From Propionibacteriaceae bacterium (GTDB lineage Bacteria > Actinomycetota > Actinomycetes > Propionibacteriales > Propionibacteriaceae), in assembly GCA_017882685.1 (NCBI GenBank), contig JADGPA010000188.1, positions 1-44,130 on the forward strand: a DNA stretch of 44,130 nucleotides. The letters run 5' to 3'. A program made the translations under genes and the position numbers. Under the pieces are notes generated by a model that saw only the letters and a list, made by a program, of their open reading frames with translations, was not told the origin of the DNA and searched no databases. Position 1 is the stretch's first letter, and every line of letters begins with the position of its first letter. Positions 34,414 through 43,011 of the stretch are shown piece by piece.

Positions 34414-36789
34414 ATGCGCATCGGGAAACGGCTGTACTCGCTGATGATGTTTATCGTCGTTGCCTTCCTCGGTGGGCTGCTGGCGGCGGGCCTCATCGTG
34501 CCTGTGGCAGGCATGGCCACAGCCACCGGAACGGCGGCGGTGGGAAGCCTGGACAACCTGCCCACCGAGCTGAAGACCCCGCCGCAGCCCGAGCGCTCAC
34601 GCCTCCTGAACGCCGACGGCAGTGTCCTGGCCTACTTCTACGACGAGAACCGCATCTACGAGACCCTGGACAAGATCGCCCCGATCATGCAGCAGGCGCA
34701 GGTGGCCATCGAGGACCACCGCTTCTACCAGCACGGCGCGCTCGACCTGACCGGCACGCTCCGCGCACTGGTCCGCAGCAGCCAGGGCAACACGCAGGGC
34801 GGGTCCAGCCTCACCCAGCAGTACGTGCGACTCGTGCTCGTGGAGATCGCAGAGGAGAGCAACGACGCGGCGGCGAAGGCCGCGGCCACAGAGAACACCA
34901 TCGCCCGCAAGATCCGCGAACTGCGTTATGCGATTGCCATGGAGAAGACGCTGACCAAGGACCAGATCCTCGAGGGCTACCTCAACATCGCCTACTACGG
35001 CGACGGCGCCTACGGCGTCGAGGCGGCAGCCAAGCACTACTTCAACACCAGCGCGGCCAAGCTGACACTCCCGCAGGCCGCGATGCTGGCGGGCCTGGTC
35101 CGTAACCCGGTGGCCACCAACCCGGTCGACCACACGCCGCAGGCCATCGAGCGACGCAACAACGTGCTTGACCGGATGGCTGAACTCAAGGACGCGAGCG
35201 ACAACCCGCTGATCACCGCCCAGCAGCTCGCCGATTCGAAAGCGGAGCCCTTCGACAAGTCCAAGGTCAGGCAGTCGCGCCTCGGCTGCGCCAACTCGAA
35301 GTTCCCGTTCATCTGTGACTACGCCCTAGAGGTGCTCAAGCAGCAGGCGACAGCTCTGGGCGCCACACCGGCTGAGCGGCTTAACTCCGTCTACCGCGGT
35401 GGTCTGACCATCACGACCCAGATCGACCCCAAGGCGCAGCGCCAGGCCCAGCGCGTGCTGAGCAAGCGGGTCTCTCCAAAGGATCCGGCGATCGGCGTCA
35501 TCGTGATGATGGAGCCGAATACCGGCCTGATCCGGGCGATGGCGCAGAGCCGTCCGGTGATGGGGTTGAACTGGCGTAAGGGCGAGACGTTCTACAACTA
35601 TGCGGTCGGCAAGTCCCAGCATGGTGGTGACGGTTTCCAGGGCGGGTCAACGTTCAAGGCCTTTGTCATAGCTGCAGCCCTCAACGACGGTTTCGGCACG
35701 GGCACCACGTTCAGGGTGGCTACCCACAAGAATTACATCGGTGAGACCTTCCCCAGCTGCAATGGCAGCGTGAAGGTCACCAAGAGGTGGACCGTCGACG
35801 GGCCGGAGCGCGGCAGCTACAACCTGTGGAACGGCACAGCGCAGTCTGTCAACAACTACTTCGTTCCGTTGGAGCAGGCTGTCGGGCTGTGCCCGGTGGT
35901 CAAGATGGCGAAGGCCGTCGGCCTGCAGCCTGCCAGCGGTGAGGACATCACCAAGCTCGCCTACCCTTCGTTCACCCTCGGTTCTGTCGAGATCACGCCG
36001 CTGTCGATGGTGACGGCCTATGGCACGTTCGCCAACCGCGGCGTGCGGTGCAACCCGACCATCATCAAGTCGATCAAGAACAAGGCCGGGAAGGAACTGC
36101 CCAAGCCCGAGGCCGGCTGCAAGAAAGTGATGGACCAGGGCGTTGCCGACGCGGTCAACAAGGTGTTGCAGGGTCCCTTCACGTCCGGCACCCTGACCGG
36201 GTCGCGGATCTACGGCACCACCCTCGCCGGCAAGACCGGCACCGTGCCCAGCAACAAGGCAGCCTGGACCATGGGTTACACCCCCGACCTGGTGACGGCA
36301 GCGGTGATCAGCTACGACAACGGCCCGCACTTCAAGAAGTTCTGGAAGGGCCATCGCGGGTTCCTGCACGGCATCAGGTTGCCGAAGTCGAAGACCTACC
36401 TGAGCGGTTTCGGCGCGGACGCCGGCCGGATGCTTTTCAAGCCGGCCATGACCTACGCCCTCAAAGACATCGGCAGGAACACACAGTTCAGCGACCCGCC
36501 TCAGTCGGTACTGAACGGCGAGAGCGTCAGCGTCCCCAGCTGTGCAGGGCGCGGGCCGTCCAGTTGTGCAGCGCTCCTGCACGCCGCAGGGTTCGGCACC
36601 TACTACTCCAAGCAGTATTCCGACACGGTGCCAGCCCGAGGGTTGATCGGTACCAGCGGAGCCGGTTCGGCCAGCAAGGGCACCCAGATCGCCATCTACG
36701 TCAGCCAGGGCCCTCAGCCCGTGCCGACACCCCCGCCCACTCCGTCGCCCACGCCCACGCCCACCAACCCCGGGCGCGGCGGCAGGTGA
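34414..36789 (+). CDS. Class A penicillin-binding protein (transglycosylase/transpeptidase)
   Basis: 791 aa. It polymerises and cross-links peptidoglycan. One N-terminal membrane anchor (MMFIVVAFLGGLLAAGLIV). The GT51 domain has catalytic Glu100 in AIEDHRFYQHG and GGSSLTQQYV. Penicillin-binding domain motifs: STFK with Ser412, SVNN near 478, and KTG at 607-609. A C-terminal PASTA-like segment (ESVSVPSCAGRGP...) and a Pro/Thr/Ser tail end the protein. An insertion ETFYNYAVGKSQHGGDGFQGG precedes the SxxK motif. It resembles actinobacterial PonA proteins and is coupled to the downstream phosphoesterase. Confidence 0.95.
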   Translation: MRIGKRLYSLMMFIVVAFLGGLLAAGLIVPVAGMATATGTAAVGSLDNLPTELKTPPQPERSRLLNADGSVLAYFYDENRIYETLDKIAPIMQQAQVAIEDHRFYQHGALDLTGTLRALVRSSQGNTQGGSSLTQQYVRLVLVEIAEESNDAAAKAAATENTIARKIRELRYAIAMEKTLTKDQILEGYLNIAYYGDGAYGVEAAAKHYFNTSAAKLTLPQAAMLAGLVRNPVATNPVDHTPQAIERRNNVLDRMAELKDASDNPLITAQQLADSKAEPFDKSKVRQSRLGCANSKFPFICDYALEVLKQQATALGATPAERLNSVYRGGLTITTQIDPKAQRQAQRVLSKRVSPKDPAIGVIVMMEPNTGLIRAMAQSRPVMGLNWRKGETFYNYAVGKSQHGGDGFQGGSTFKAFVIAAALNDGFGTGTTFRVATHKNYIGETFPSCNGSVKVTKRWTVDGPERGSYNLWNGTAQSVNNYFVPLEQAVGLCPVVKMAKAVGLQPASGEDITKLAYPSFTLGSVEITPLSMVTAYGTFANRGVRCNPTIIKSIKNKAGKELPKPEAGCKKVMDQGVADAVNKVLQGPFTSGTLTGSRIYGTTLAGKTGTVPSNKAAWTMGYTPDLVTAAVISYDNGPHFKKFWKGHRGFLHGIRLPKSKTYLSGFGADAGRMLFKPAMTYALKDIGRNTQFSDPPQSVLNGESVSVPSCAGRGPSSCAALLHAAGFGTYYSKQYSDTVPARGLIGTSGAGSASKGTQIAIYVSQGPQPVPTPPPTPSPTPTPTNPGRGGR

Positions 36790-37694
36790 TCGGCAGACTC
36801 GCCGGCCGGCTCGCGCTGGCCGGCGCGGCCTGCGTGGCCTACGGCACCTTCATCGAGGCCAACGCCTTCCAGGTGAGGCGGGTACGCGTGCCGGTGCTGC
36901 CGGCGGGTGCACGCAGGATTCGGGTGCTCCATTTCTCGGACATCCACCTGACCACGGGGAAGCGGACCCTGCGCCGGTTCGTTGCGGCACTGGCCGGCCT
37001 CGAGCCCGACCTGGTGGTGAACACCGGCGACAACCTGAGCGAAGCCGCAGCGCTCCGACCGCTCCTGGACGACTTCGGCCGGCTGCTCGACGTGCCGGGG
37101 GTGTTCGTCTTCGGTTCCAACGACTACAGCGCCGCCAAGGGCGCGAACCCGCTGGCCTATCTCGCTCGTTCGACCAGCCGGCACGGCACAGCCCCCGACC
37201 GGGCAGGGCTTCCGACCGACGAGCTCCGCGCCGGGTTGTCGGCCGGTGGCTGGAAGGATCTCAACGGCCATCGGGCCACGCTGCACGTCCTCGGGACACG
37301 GATCGAGTTCCGCGGCACCGACGACGCGCACCTGCACCGCGACGACTACCGGGTGGTGGCCGGCCCGATGTCGGACGACGCCGACCTGTCCATCGGCGTG
37401 ACGCATGCGCCGTACAAGAGGGTGCTGGATGCAATGACAGCCGACGGGGTGCCCCTGGTGTTCGCCGGCCACACCCACGGCGGGCAGGTGCGCGTTCCGG
37501 GCTGGGGCGCGGTCACCACCAACTGTGACCTGCCGCTCTCCCAGGCGAAGGGCCTCAGCCGTCACCGCACGCCCACCGGCTCCTCCTGGCTGCACGTTTC
37601 GGCCGGCCTCGGCAGTTCCCCGTACGCCCCTTACCGGTTCGCCTGCCCACCCGAGGTGACCCTGCTCACGCTGACTCCTGGCCCGAATGGCTGA
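36786..37694 (+). CDS. Membrane-associated metallophosphoesterase
   Basis: 302 aa. A hydrophobic N-terminal segment (LALAGAACVAYGTFIEANAFQVRRV) precedes a calcineurin-like domain: FSDIHL, GDNLSE, FGSNDY (the usual GNHD/E motif changed to SND), VTHAPYKR and GHTHGGQ. It is found next to class A PBPs in many actinobacteria and may act on cell-envelope lipid phosphates or UDP-sugar lipid, but this is inferred. GTG start in the PBP stop (GTGA). Confidence 0.9.
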   Translation: MIGRLAGRLALAGAACVAYGTFIEANAFQVRRVRVPVLPAGARRIRVLHFSDIHLTTGKRTLRRFVAALAGLEPDLVVNTGDNLSEAAALRPLLDDFGRLLDVPGVFVFGSNDYSAAKGANPLAYLARSTSRHGTAPDRAGLPTDELRAGLSAGGWKDLNGHRATLHVLGTRIEFRGTDDAHLHRDDYRVVAGPMSDDADLSIGVTHAPYKRVLDAMTADGVPLVFAGHTHGGQVRVPGWGAVTTNCDLPLSQAKGLSRHRTPTGSSWLHVSAGLGSSPYAPYRFACPPEVTLLTLTPGPNG

Positions 37695-37747
37695 CCAGCA
37701 GCAGTTCGGCTAAGCTGCCACTCGGCCCGGACCCAGTCCTGGCCGTT

Positions 37748-37883
<136 letters not shown>

Positions 37884-38123
37884 CCCCAAAACCGTGCGCT
37901 AACGAGTGGGTCGATCTGGCACTCACCGACTTGCGGGCCCGCGAGACGGCGGGCAACAAGATCCAACCAGCAGAGATCTTCAGGACGGTTTCTTGCCTTG
38001 ACCACGCGGACGTAGGGGCGGAGCCTCAAGCGTGGGAATCGCCCGCAGGAGGAAGCAATCGGAGTGCGGCACTGTGAAGTCGGCGTAACCGCCGACCCTC
38101 ACCAGATGGCGCCTGGTCGACAT
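37884..38123. other. Noncoding stretch between tRNA-Pro terminator and the toxin-antitoxin operon
   Basis: About 240 nt. I see no gene with a recognisable domain here; open frames across it are only by-products of the tRNA region. It ends in the palindromic antitoxin operator. Confidence 0.5.
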
Positions 38124-38143
38124 ATGGCTACACTTGTAGCCAT
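38124..38143. promoter_or_regulatory. Palindromic operator over the toxin-antitoxin promoter
   Basis: ATGGCTACA-CT-TGTAGCCAT is a perfect 9-bp inverted repeat. Inside it TACACT (38129-38134) stands 7 nt before the antitoxin ATG, so the -10 and start codon of a leaderless transcript are buried in the operator. This fits autorepression by a Phd/YefM antitoxin. Confidence 0.65.
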
Positions 38144-38426
38144 GTCAGTAGATCCGCAGATGGCCCTCAAGGACGTCAGGAACCACCTGTCCGAAGTGGT
38201 GGACCAAGTCGAGCGTGAGCACGACCGGGTCGTGATCACCAAACATGGTCGGCCCGCAGCTGTCGTGCTGAGCCTGAACGACCTGGAATCCCTTGAGGAG
38301 ACCCTCGACATCATGAGTCGGCCGTCCCTGGTCACCGCGATTCGCGACAGCCTCGCCGAACTCGTGAACGGCCAGGCCGAAACCCTGGACAAGGACGCCG
38401 CGCTCAAGCTGCTCGGCCGTGGGTGA
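38142..38426 (+). CDS. Type II antitoxin, Phd/YefM family
   Basis: 94 aa. The N-terminal DNA-binding half contains MALKDVRNHLSEVVDQVEREHDRVVITKHGRPAAVVLSL, the Phd/YefM pattern; the acidic C-terminal part (LVNGQAETLDKDAALKLL) would wrap the toxin. The frame opens to 38064, but ATG 38142 follows the -10 and is the conserved start. It overlaps the toxin by 8 nt. Confidence 0.9.
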   Translation: MSVDPQMALKDVRNHLSEVVDQVEREHDRVVITKHGRPAAVVLSLNDLESLEETLDIMSRPSLVTAIRDSLAELVNGQAETLDKDAALKLLGRG

Positions 38427-38688
38427 GCAGCCCTACCTGATCGCTTGGAGCCCTTCAGCCAAGCGCGCCCTCCAGAGGTTGCCAGATCGGGTCGGGCCAG
38501 CAGTGATCGAGTTCGTCTATGGCCCGCTCGCTGCAAACCCTCGCAGGGTCGGCAAGGCCCTGCGGTTCGAGCTGGAAGGTTTGCACAGTGCCCGACGTGG
38601 AGACTTCCGGATCGTGTACCGCATCGACGACGACAGCGTCGCCATTCTCGCGATCGACCACCGGGCCGACGTCTACCGCCCCCGCTGA
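38419..38688 (+). CDS. RelE/ParE-superfamily toxin
   Basis: 89 aa. It has LIAWSPSAKRALQRLPDRVGPAVIEFVYGPLAANPRRVGKAL, then LEGLHSARRGDFRIVYRIDDDSVAILAIDHRADVYR, matching the RelE fold. The basic residues in RRGDFRIVYR are those of mRNA-cleaving RelE members. GTG start. Confidence 0.9.
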   Translation: MGEQPYLIAWSPSAKRALQRLPDRVGPAVIEFVYGPLAANPRRVGKALRFELEGLHSARRGDFRIVYRIDDDSVAILAIDHRADVYRPR

Positions 38689-38774
38689 ACGAGCGGACGG
38701 CTGCAGTTCAGGACGTTCACTGCGGGAGACACGCATGCGGCGGCAGACTGGATGAGGAGCGGCGGAGGTGCTTC

Positions 38775-39080
38775 ATGATGCAAGTTGCGGCGAGGCGGAC
38801 TTCGAACCCTGCAGCGCCCTGGCTGGCCGCACCGGGATTCCTGGTTGGATTGCTCCTCTCTGATCTTTGGCCCGGCGTAGGCGCGTGGCTTGGCGTAGCG
38901 GCCTTGCTGGTCTTGGTTGTCTTGTTCGTCTTCCCGCAGTCGCCGCGGTGGGCAGCATGGCTCGCCATTGGGACGGCTGCCGGTGTGGTCACTTTGTTCC
39001 TGCTCGCCCTGGTGCAGGCCTTGAACCCGAATGCCACCCCAGGCAGCGGTGCTGGAAGCGGCTCGGCGGCGCCTCGCTAG
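38775..39080 (+). CDS. Small hypothetical membrane protein
   Basis: 101 aa. Three hydrophobic segments are visible (WLAAPGFLVGLLL, GAWLGVAALLVLVVLFVF, AAWLAIGTAAGVVTLFLLAL), with a Gly/Ser/Ala C-terminal tail. No family recognised. ATG has GGAGG six bases upstream; a second ATG follows at once. Confidence 0.7.
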   Translation: MMQVAARRTSNPAAPWLAAPGFLVGLLLSDLWPGVGAWLGVAALLVLVVLFVFPQSPRWAAWLAIGTAAGVVTLFLLALVQALNPNATPGSGAGSGSAAPR

Positions 39081-39282
39081 GTCGGAGAATCGACACACTT
39101 TGCGGCATAGGAGCATTGGACCCTAGTTATCGGTTCCGCCGCCACGATCCTCGACGCGGTCTGGATCTCAGGAGCTCTTCGATGCGGGACCAGGGGATTT
39201 CGCGGCGAACCGCGGCGCACTGGTCGGCGCCGTTCGTTTGGGACGCTCGCACGGCATCAATGGCGCGACGCGAGTGAGCTCC

Positions 39283-39786
39283 TCAGGTTGCCTCGCCGGT
39301 CTTGCTGTCACGAAGGATCGCATCAACGACGTGCCTGATGGGTGCGGTTGCGTCGATGGCGATGCCGCGTGTCGGGATGTCCTCTTTCGTGTGGTGCAAT
39401 CGCCTGATGAATTGCCGTTGCGTGGGTCGTCCGCCCCACTCATCTTCCGTCCTGGCGTCGAGCCGCCGGTCCAGCGTGTGGAGGTCGACCTCAAGGATGA
39501 AGACGCCGTCAAACAGGTCAATGAAGTCCGAGAAGTTCCTTGAACCCCCGCAGAAGTAGGTGACCGTCTGATCCCTATTGGCGACGAGGGCCCTTACTCT
39601 GTCCACGTCCCAGATGTGGTGCTCGTGGGCGAGTCCTTCCATCGGTTCACCCGTTGCCGGGTCGCCCTGGTAGGCCAGATCGGTGTCTCCATTGATGGCG
39701 TGGTAGCCGCGCCGTCGCAGTTCTTTGCAGACTGAGGTCTTGCCGCTGCCGGAAACGCCTTCGATCAGGTAGTTCTTGACGCCCAT
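39283..39786 (-). CDS. P-loop nucleotide kinase-like protein
   Basis: 167 aa. P-loop YLIEGVSGSGKTSVCKELRRRGY, then HAINGDTDLAYQGDP and the Arg-rich LID-like DRRLDARTEDEWGGRPTQRQFIRRLHH. It looks like a small AAA/adenylate-kinase-type nucleoside or shikimate-like kinase; substrate unknown. ATG start. Runs against its neighbours. Confidence 0.8.
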   Translation of the reverse strand: MGVKNYLIEGVSGSGKTSVCKELRRRGYHAINGDTDLAYQGDPATGEPMEGLAHEHHIWDVDRVRALVANRDQTVTYFCGGSRNFSDFIDLFDGVFILEVDLHTLDRRLDARTEDEWGGRPTQRQFIRRLHHTKEDIPTRGIAIDATAPIRHVVDAILRDSKTGEAT

Positions 39787-39885
39787 TTGCGCGATGGTAA
39801 CAAACCGCTGTACGTGCGGGGGGCGTTGTCGCGGAGGTTGCCGTCGGGGCTTGCTCCTGGGCGCCGAGTGGCATAGAAGAGACCT

Positions 39886-40728
39886 ATGGGTACGGGTCAG
39901 GACCTGCTCGCGGGGCGCGTCGCGGTCGTCACCGGTTCGTCGCGTGGGCTGGGCTTTGCGATGGCCGGTCTGCTGGGTCGTCACGGCGCTTCGGTGGTTC
40001 TGGCGTCCAGGTCGGACGCCGATGTCGCGGCTGCCGTCCAACGGCTGCGGGCCGACGGCGTCGAGGCGTCCGGCCTCCGCTGCGACATGGGAGAGTTGGC
40101 CGATGTCGAGGCGCTGCGTGAGGAGGCTCTCGCGCACGGGATGCTCGACATCTGGGTCAACAACGCCGGCGCCTCCGGCGTGTTCGGACCCACCGCGTCC
40201 ACGCCGGTCGAGGATTTCGCGCGGGTGGTGCGCACGAACATCCTCGGCACGTTCCACGGTTCCCGGGTCGCTCTGCCGGTGTTCCTCGGCCAGGGCCACG
40301 GTGACCTCGTCAACGTGTACGGCCAGGGTGACCGGGGACCGGTGGCGCTGCAGAACGCCTACGCGTCGAGCAAGCGCTGGGTCCGCCAGTTCACCGAAAC
40401 GCTGCGCGCCGAGACCAAAGGCACCGGCGTCCGGGTACACGGTATGAACCCGGGTCTGGTCATCACCGACCTGCTCGGGCGCGTCACGTCCCAGCGGGGG
40501 TACCAGCAGCGCCTCGGCGGACTGCAGGTCGTCGTCGGCCTGTGGGGCCAGACCCCGGACGTCGCCGCTGAACCCCTGCTCCGCCTCATCACCTCCGACG
40601 CCCCCGAGTTCCGGGACCTGACCGCGGCGACCCTGGTAGGACGCGGCATACGCAACGTGCTGGCCGGACGCCTCCGCCGCCGCAACCGGATGCCAATGAA
40701 CGTCACCGTCCTGGACGCGCACCCCTGA
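39886..40728 (+). CDS. Short-chain dehydrogenase/reductase
   Basis: 280 aa. Cofactor motif VTGSSRGLGFAM (TGxxxGxG), NNAGAS, and the catalytic Tyr-x3-Lys as NAYASSKRW. ASRSDADVAAA after the second strand is compatible with NADP. Substrate unknown. ATG start with no strong ribosome site. Followed by a hairpin right after the stop. Confidence 0.9.
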   Translation: MGTGQDLLAGRVAVVTGSSRGLGFAMAGLLGRHGASVVLASRSDADVAAAVQRLRADGVEASGLRCDMGELADVEALREEALAHGMLDIWVNNAGASGVFGPTASTPVEDFARVVRTNILGTFHGSRVALPVFLGQGHGDLVNVYGQGDRGPVALQNAYASSKRWVRQFTETLRAETKGTGVRVHGMNPGLVITDLLGRVTSQRGYQQRLGGLQVVVGLWGQTPDVAAEPLLRLITSDAPEFRDLTAATLVGRGIRNVLAGRLRRRNRMPMNVTVLDAHP

Positions 40729-40729
40729 A

Positions 40730-40749
40730 CCGTCCCACGAGTGGGACGG
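40730..40749 (+). terminator. Hairpin after the SDR gene
   Basis: Perfect 9-bp inverted repeat (CCGTCCCAC / GTGGGACGG) with a 2-nt gap, starting 2 nt after the stop codon. No U-tract. Confidence 0.6.
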
Positions 40750-41016
40750 CGCACGAGCGCACCGAACCGGGATCGACCGCTCCCTCGGCGGCATGGGAGC
40801 GCGTGTTCCGGACCTCTCCTGGTGAGCGGTGGGGCCAGAGTGCTCATGGTCACGTGCGGGTTGGGGGGGCAAGCTGTCGCCGGGTGTCTCGGTATTCTGC
40901 CGGGGCCCGACGGAGAGTCTGATGCCCCTGTTTGTCGCGGCCCATCTCTTGAAGATCTCGGACGATGGCGCGGGAAGGCGGCCTGAGGAGCTCCGGGCCA
41001 ACCTGGAGGAGGCGCA

Positions 41017-41412
41017 GTGCTCAGCAACAACAGAATCTCGGCAGTGCTTTGCAGCACCGACCTGGACCGCAGCCAGGAGTTCTACGAACACACGGTCGGA
41101 ATGACCCTTTCACCGGAGACAATCCCGAACCATTTGCTCTTCGAGGGGGCGGACGGAACGTCGCTGCTTGTCTACGGTCGGCCCGGCCCGAACCAGGCCA
41201 ACCACACCCAGGTCCGCTTCTGGACGAGCGATGTCGAGGTCACCGTCGCGGAGCTACTGGCTCGCGGGGTCGTGTTCGAGGACTACGACTTCCCGGCCCT
41301 GAAGACTGTGGACCACGTGGCAACGACCGCCGGCATTGGCAAGTCCGCCTGGTTCAAGGACCCCGATGGCAACATTCTCGCCCTGTTTCAACCGGCAGCA
41401 GCCACAGCCTGA
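41017..41412 (+). CDS. VOC-family (glyoxalase/bleomycin-resistance fold) protein
   Basis: 131 aa. Two beta-alpha-beta-beta-beta modules: STDLDRSQEFYEHTVGMTL ... LLFEGADGTSLLVYG, then TQVRFWTSDVEVTVAELLARGVVFEDYDFPAL ... GKSAWFKDPDGNILALFQP, the usual VOC ending with a metal-ligand Asp/Glu area. Function unknown. GTG start with GGAGGAGG four bases upstream. The 267 nt before it, back to the SDR hairpin, hold nothing recognisable. Confidence 0.88.
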   Translation: MLSNNRISAVLCSTDLDRSQEFYEHTVGMTLSPETIPNHLLFEGADGTSLLVYGRPGPNQANHTQVRFWTSDVEVTVAELLARGVVFEDYDFPALKTVDHVATTAGIGKSAWFKDPDGNILALFQPAAATA

Positions 41413-41965
41413 GTTCCCATAGCTCGGCGCACTGCCCGGCACGGGGCGCCAGCAGGATCAGCGCCTCCGGGCTCCTCAGCGAAATCCCTGGTGAACACGC
41501 TGAAAGTGCTTGTCGGAACACAGCTCGGAACCGGCCTGGGTGAGCAGTTTCAGTCCTGTCAGCCCGACCATGCGGAAAGCCGCTCCGACTAGGGTAAATG
41601 CCCGAAGTCGGAGTGGCTCTCCTGCTCGTGCATACACGTGGCTCACGAGGGCGCCCGCCAAATGGTTGCTGGCTTGGAGTCTCGACGCCAGCACAGCCGA
41701 TCGCTGCAGATGGGACATGCCGCGGAGTTACTTGCCGGCTCTGGAGCCGGATCGGGCCCTACCGGATTACAGCCTGATCCCCCTGCATACCGATTTCATA
41801 ACGGCTGCAACCCCCAACTGCGCTCCCACAAGGCTGGTAGCACCAGCTGCCGGGACTCGCGCAAATGTCCACACGCGATGAAGCATTGCGTTCGCGTGCT
41901 AGATTTCGCGGCTATGGACGGCTCGCCGCCCGTCGGAACATCGCGCTTCGGGAAGTAGGACCTGC
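41413..41965. other. Intergenic stretch with the degenerate tRNA-Pro repeat
   Basis: About 550 nt. It holds the right copy of the tRNA-Pro/terminator repeat (41544-41630) and, near the end, a 14-codon open frame at 41914-41958 (starts Met-Asp-Gly-Ser-Pro-Pro) that stops 7 nt before the permease ATG. TAGATT lies 8 nt before that small frame. I cannot support a function for it. The rest shows no gene I recognise. Confidence 0.55.
41544..41630 (+). repeat. Direct repeat, right copy: degenerate tRNA-Pro 3' end plus terminator
   Basis: Shares AGTCCTGTCAGCCCGACCA with the tRNA T arm/acceptor (few changes), and the following stem AGCCGCTCCGACT/AGTCGGAGTGGCT with the terminator. The anticodon arm is not present. 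It lies 3.7 kb to the right of the functional tRNA-Pro. Confidence 0.7.
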
Positions 41966-42961
41966 ATGGCAGAGACCGGTGTGGTGGAACCGCGCGAGGC
42001 TGTCGATGCACGCGATGGCGCGGTCGAGATCATCGGACGCACGCCCTGGGAGATCACCCGCTCCCGGCTGGGCCGCGACAAGGGGACGCTGATCGCCCTT
42101 GGTGCCGCGATTTTCTTCATCGTCCTGGCCCTGATCGCCCCCGTTCTCACCCACTTCGGCGTGATCGATCCGTACAGCTCCCACATCAACCTGCTCGGCG
42201 GCCTCGGTTCGCTGCCGACCGGTCCGATGGGTGGCGTTTCGGCCCAGCACTGGATGGGCGTCGAGCCCGGCACCGGCCGCGACATCTTCTCCCGGGTCGT
42301 CGCAGGCCTCACCGTCTCCCTTGTGGTTGCAACGCTGGCCGTGCTGGTCTCGGTCGTCATCGGCACGATCATCGGCATCATCTCCGGTACCGCCGGTGGT
42401 CGCGTCGACTGGTTCTTCTCCCGCGTGGTCGACTTCGTGCTGAGCTTCCCGCAAACGCTGATGCTGATCGCCCTCTCGACCATCGTGATCGACATCCTGC
42501 AGGCCGCAATGGGAACCGACCGCACGCCCGCGTCGATGGTCTTCATGATTCTTGTGATGGGCTTCTTCGGCTGGCCCTACTTCGCCCGCATCATCCGCGG
42601 CCAGGTGCTCTCGCTCAAGGAGCGCGAGTTCATCGAGGCCGCCAGATCGCTCGGCGCGAGCCCCCGCCGGATCTACTTCAAGGAGCTGCTCCCGCACCTG
42701 TGGGCGCCGATCCTGGTTTACACAACGCTGATCATGCCGCAGAACATCGCAACCGAAGCCGCGCTCGGCTTCCTCGGCGTCGGCATCCAGGCGCCCACCC
42801 CATCGTTCGGGTCGATCCTCAACGACTCCGTGCACTACGCCACGTCCGATCCGGCGTACTTCATTTTCCCTGGTGTGACCTTGTTCCTGGTCGTCTTGTC
42901 GTTCAACCTCCTCGGTGACGGCTTGCGGGACGCCCTCGACCCCAAGGCCGACCGCCAGTGA
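41966..42961 (+). CDS. Peptide/nickel-type ABC transporter permease (DppC/OppC-like)
   Basis: 331 aa. An N-terminal cytoplasmic tail, then about six membrane helices and the permease loop EAARSLGASPRRIYFKELLPHLWAPILVY. The extracytoplasmic region after the first helix is long, as in DppC/OppC. GGA lies five bases before the ATG. No DppB partner precedes it; the binding protein follows 50 nt later, so the rest of the transporter probably lies to the right of the window. Confidence 0.92.
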   Translation: MAETGVVEPREAVDARDGAVEIIGRTPWEITRSRLGRDKGTLIALGAAIFFIVLALIAPVLTHFGVIDPYSSHINLLGGLGSLPTGPMGGVSAQHWMGVEPGTGRDIFSRVVAGLTVSLVVATLAVLVSVVIGTIIGIISGTAGGRVDWFFSRVVDFVLSFPQTLMLIALSTIVIDILQAAMGTDRTPASMVFMILVMGFFGWPYFARIIRGQVLSLKEREFIEAARSLGASPRRIYFKELLPHLWAPILVYTTLIMPQNIATEAALGFLGVGIQAPTPSFGSILNDSVHYATSDPAYFIFPGVTLFLVVLSFNLLGDGLRDALDPKADRQ

Positions 42962-43011
42962 TGTACCCACCCCGAATAGATCTCCGCACCTACGAACAAA
43001 GGAGAGCGCCC

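Noticed and set aside
36048-36785. Long open frame upstream of the phosphoesterase start
   Set aside because: It is an alternative-frame extension through the PBP coding region; the GTG at 36786 overlapping the PBP stop is the real start.
39081-39282. About 50 in-frame codons after the kinase stop on the minus strand
   Set aside because: The frame after the TGA reads ELLRSRPRRG-like text with no convincing family match, so I do not claim a readthrough product or pseudogene.
40829-41104. Short plus-strand frame overlapping the VOC start (begins near 40921 as MPLFVAAHLLK)
   Set aside because: It overlaps the VOC gene out of frame, has no ribosome site and no recognisable domain.
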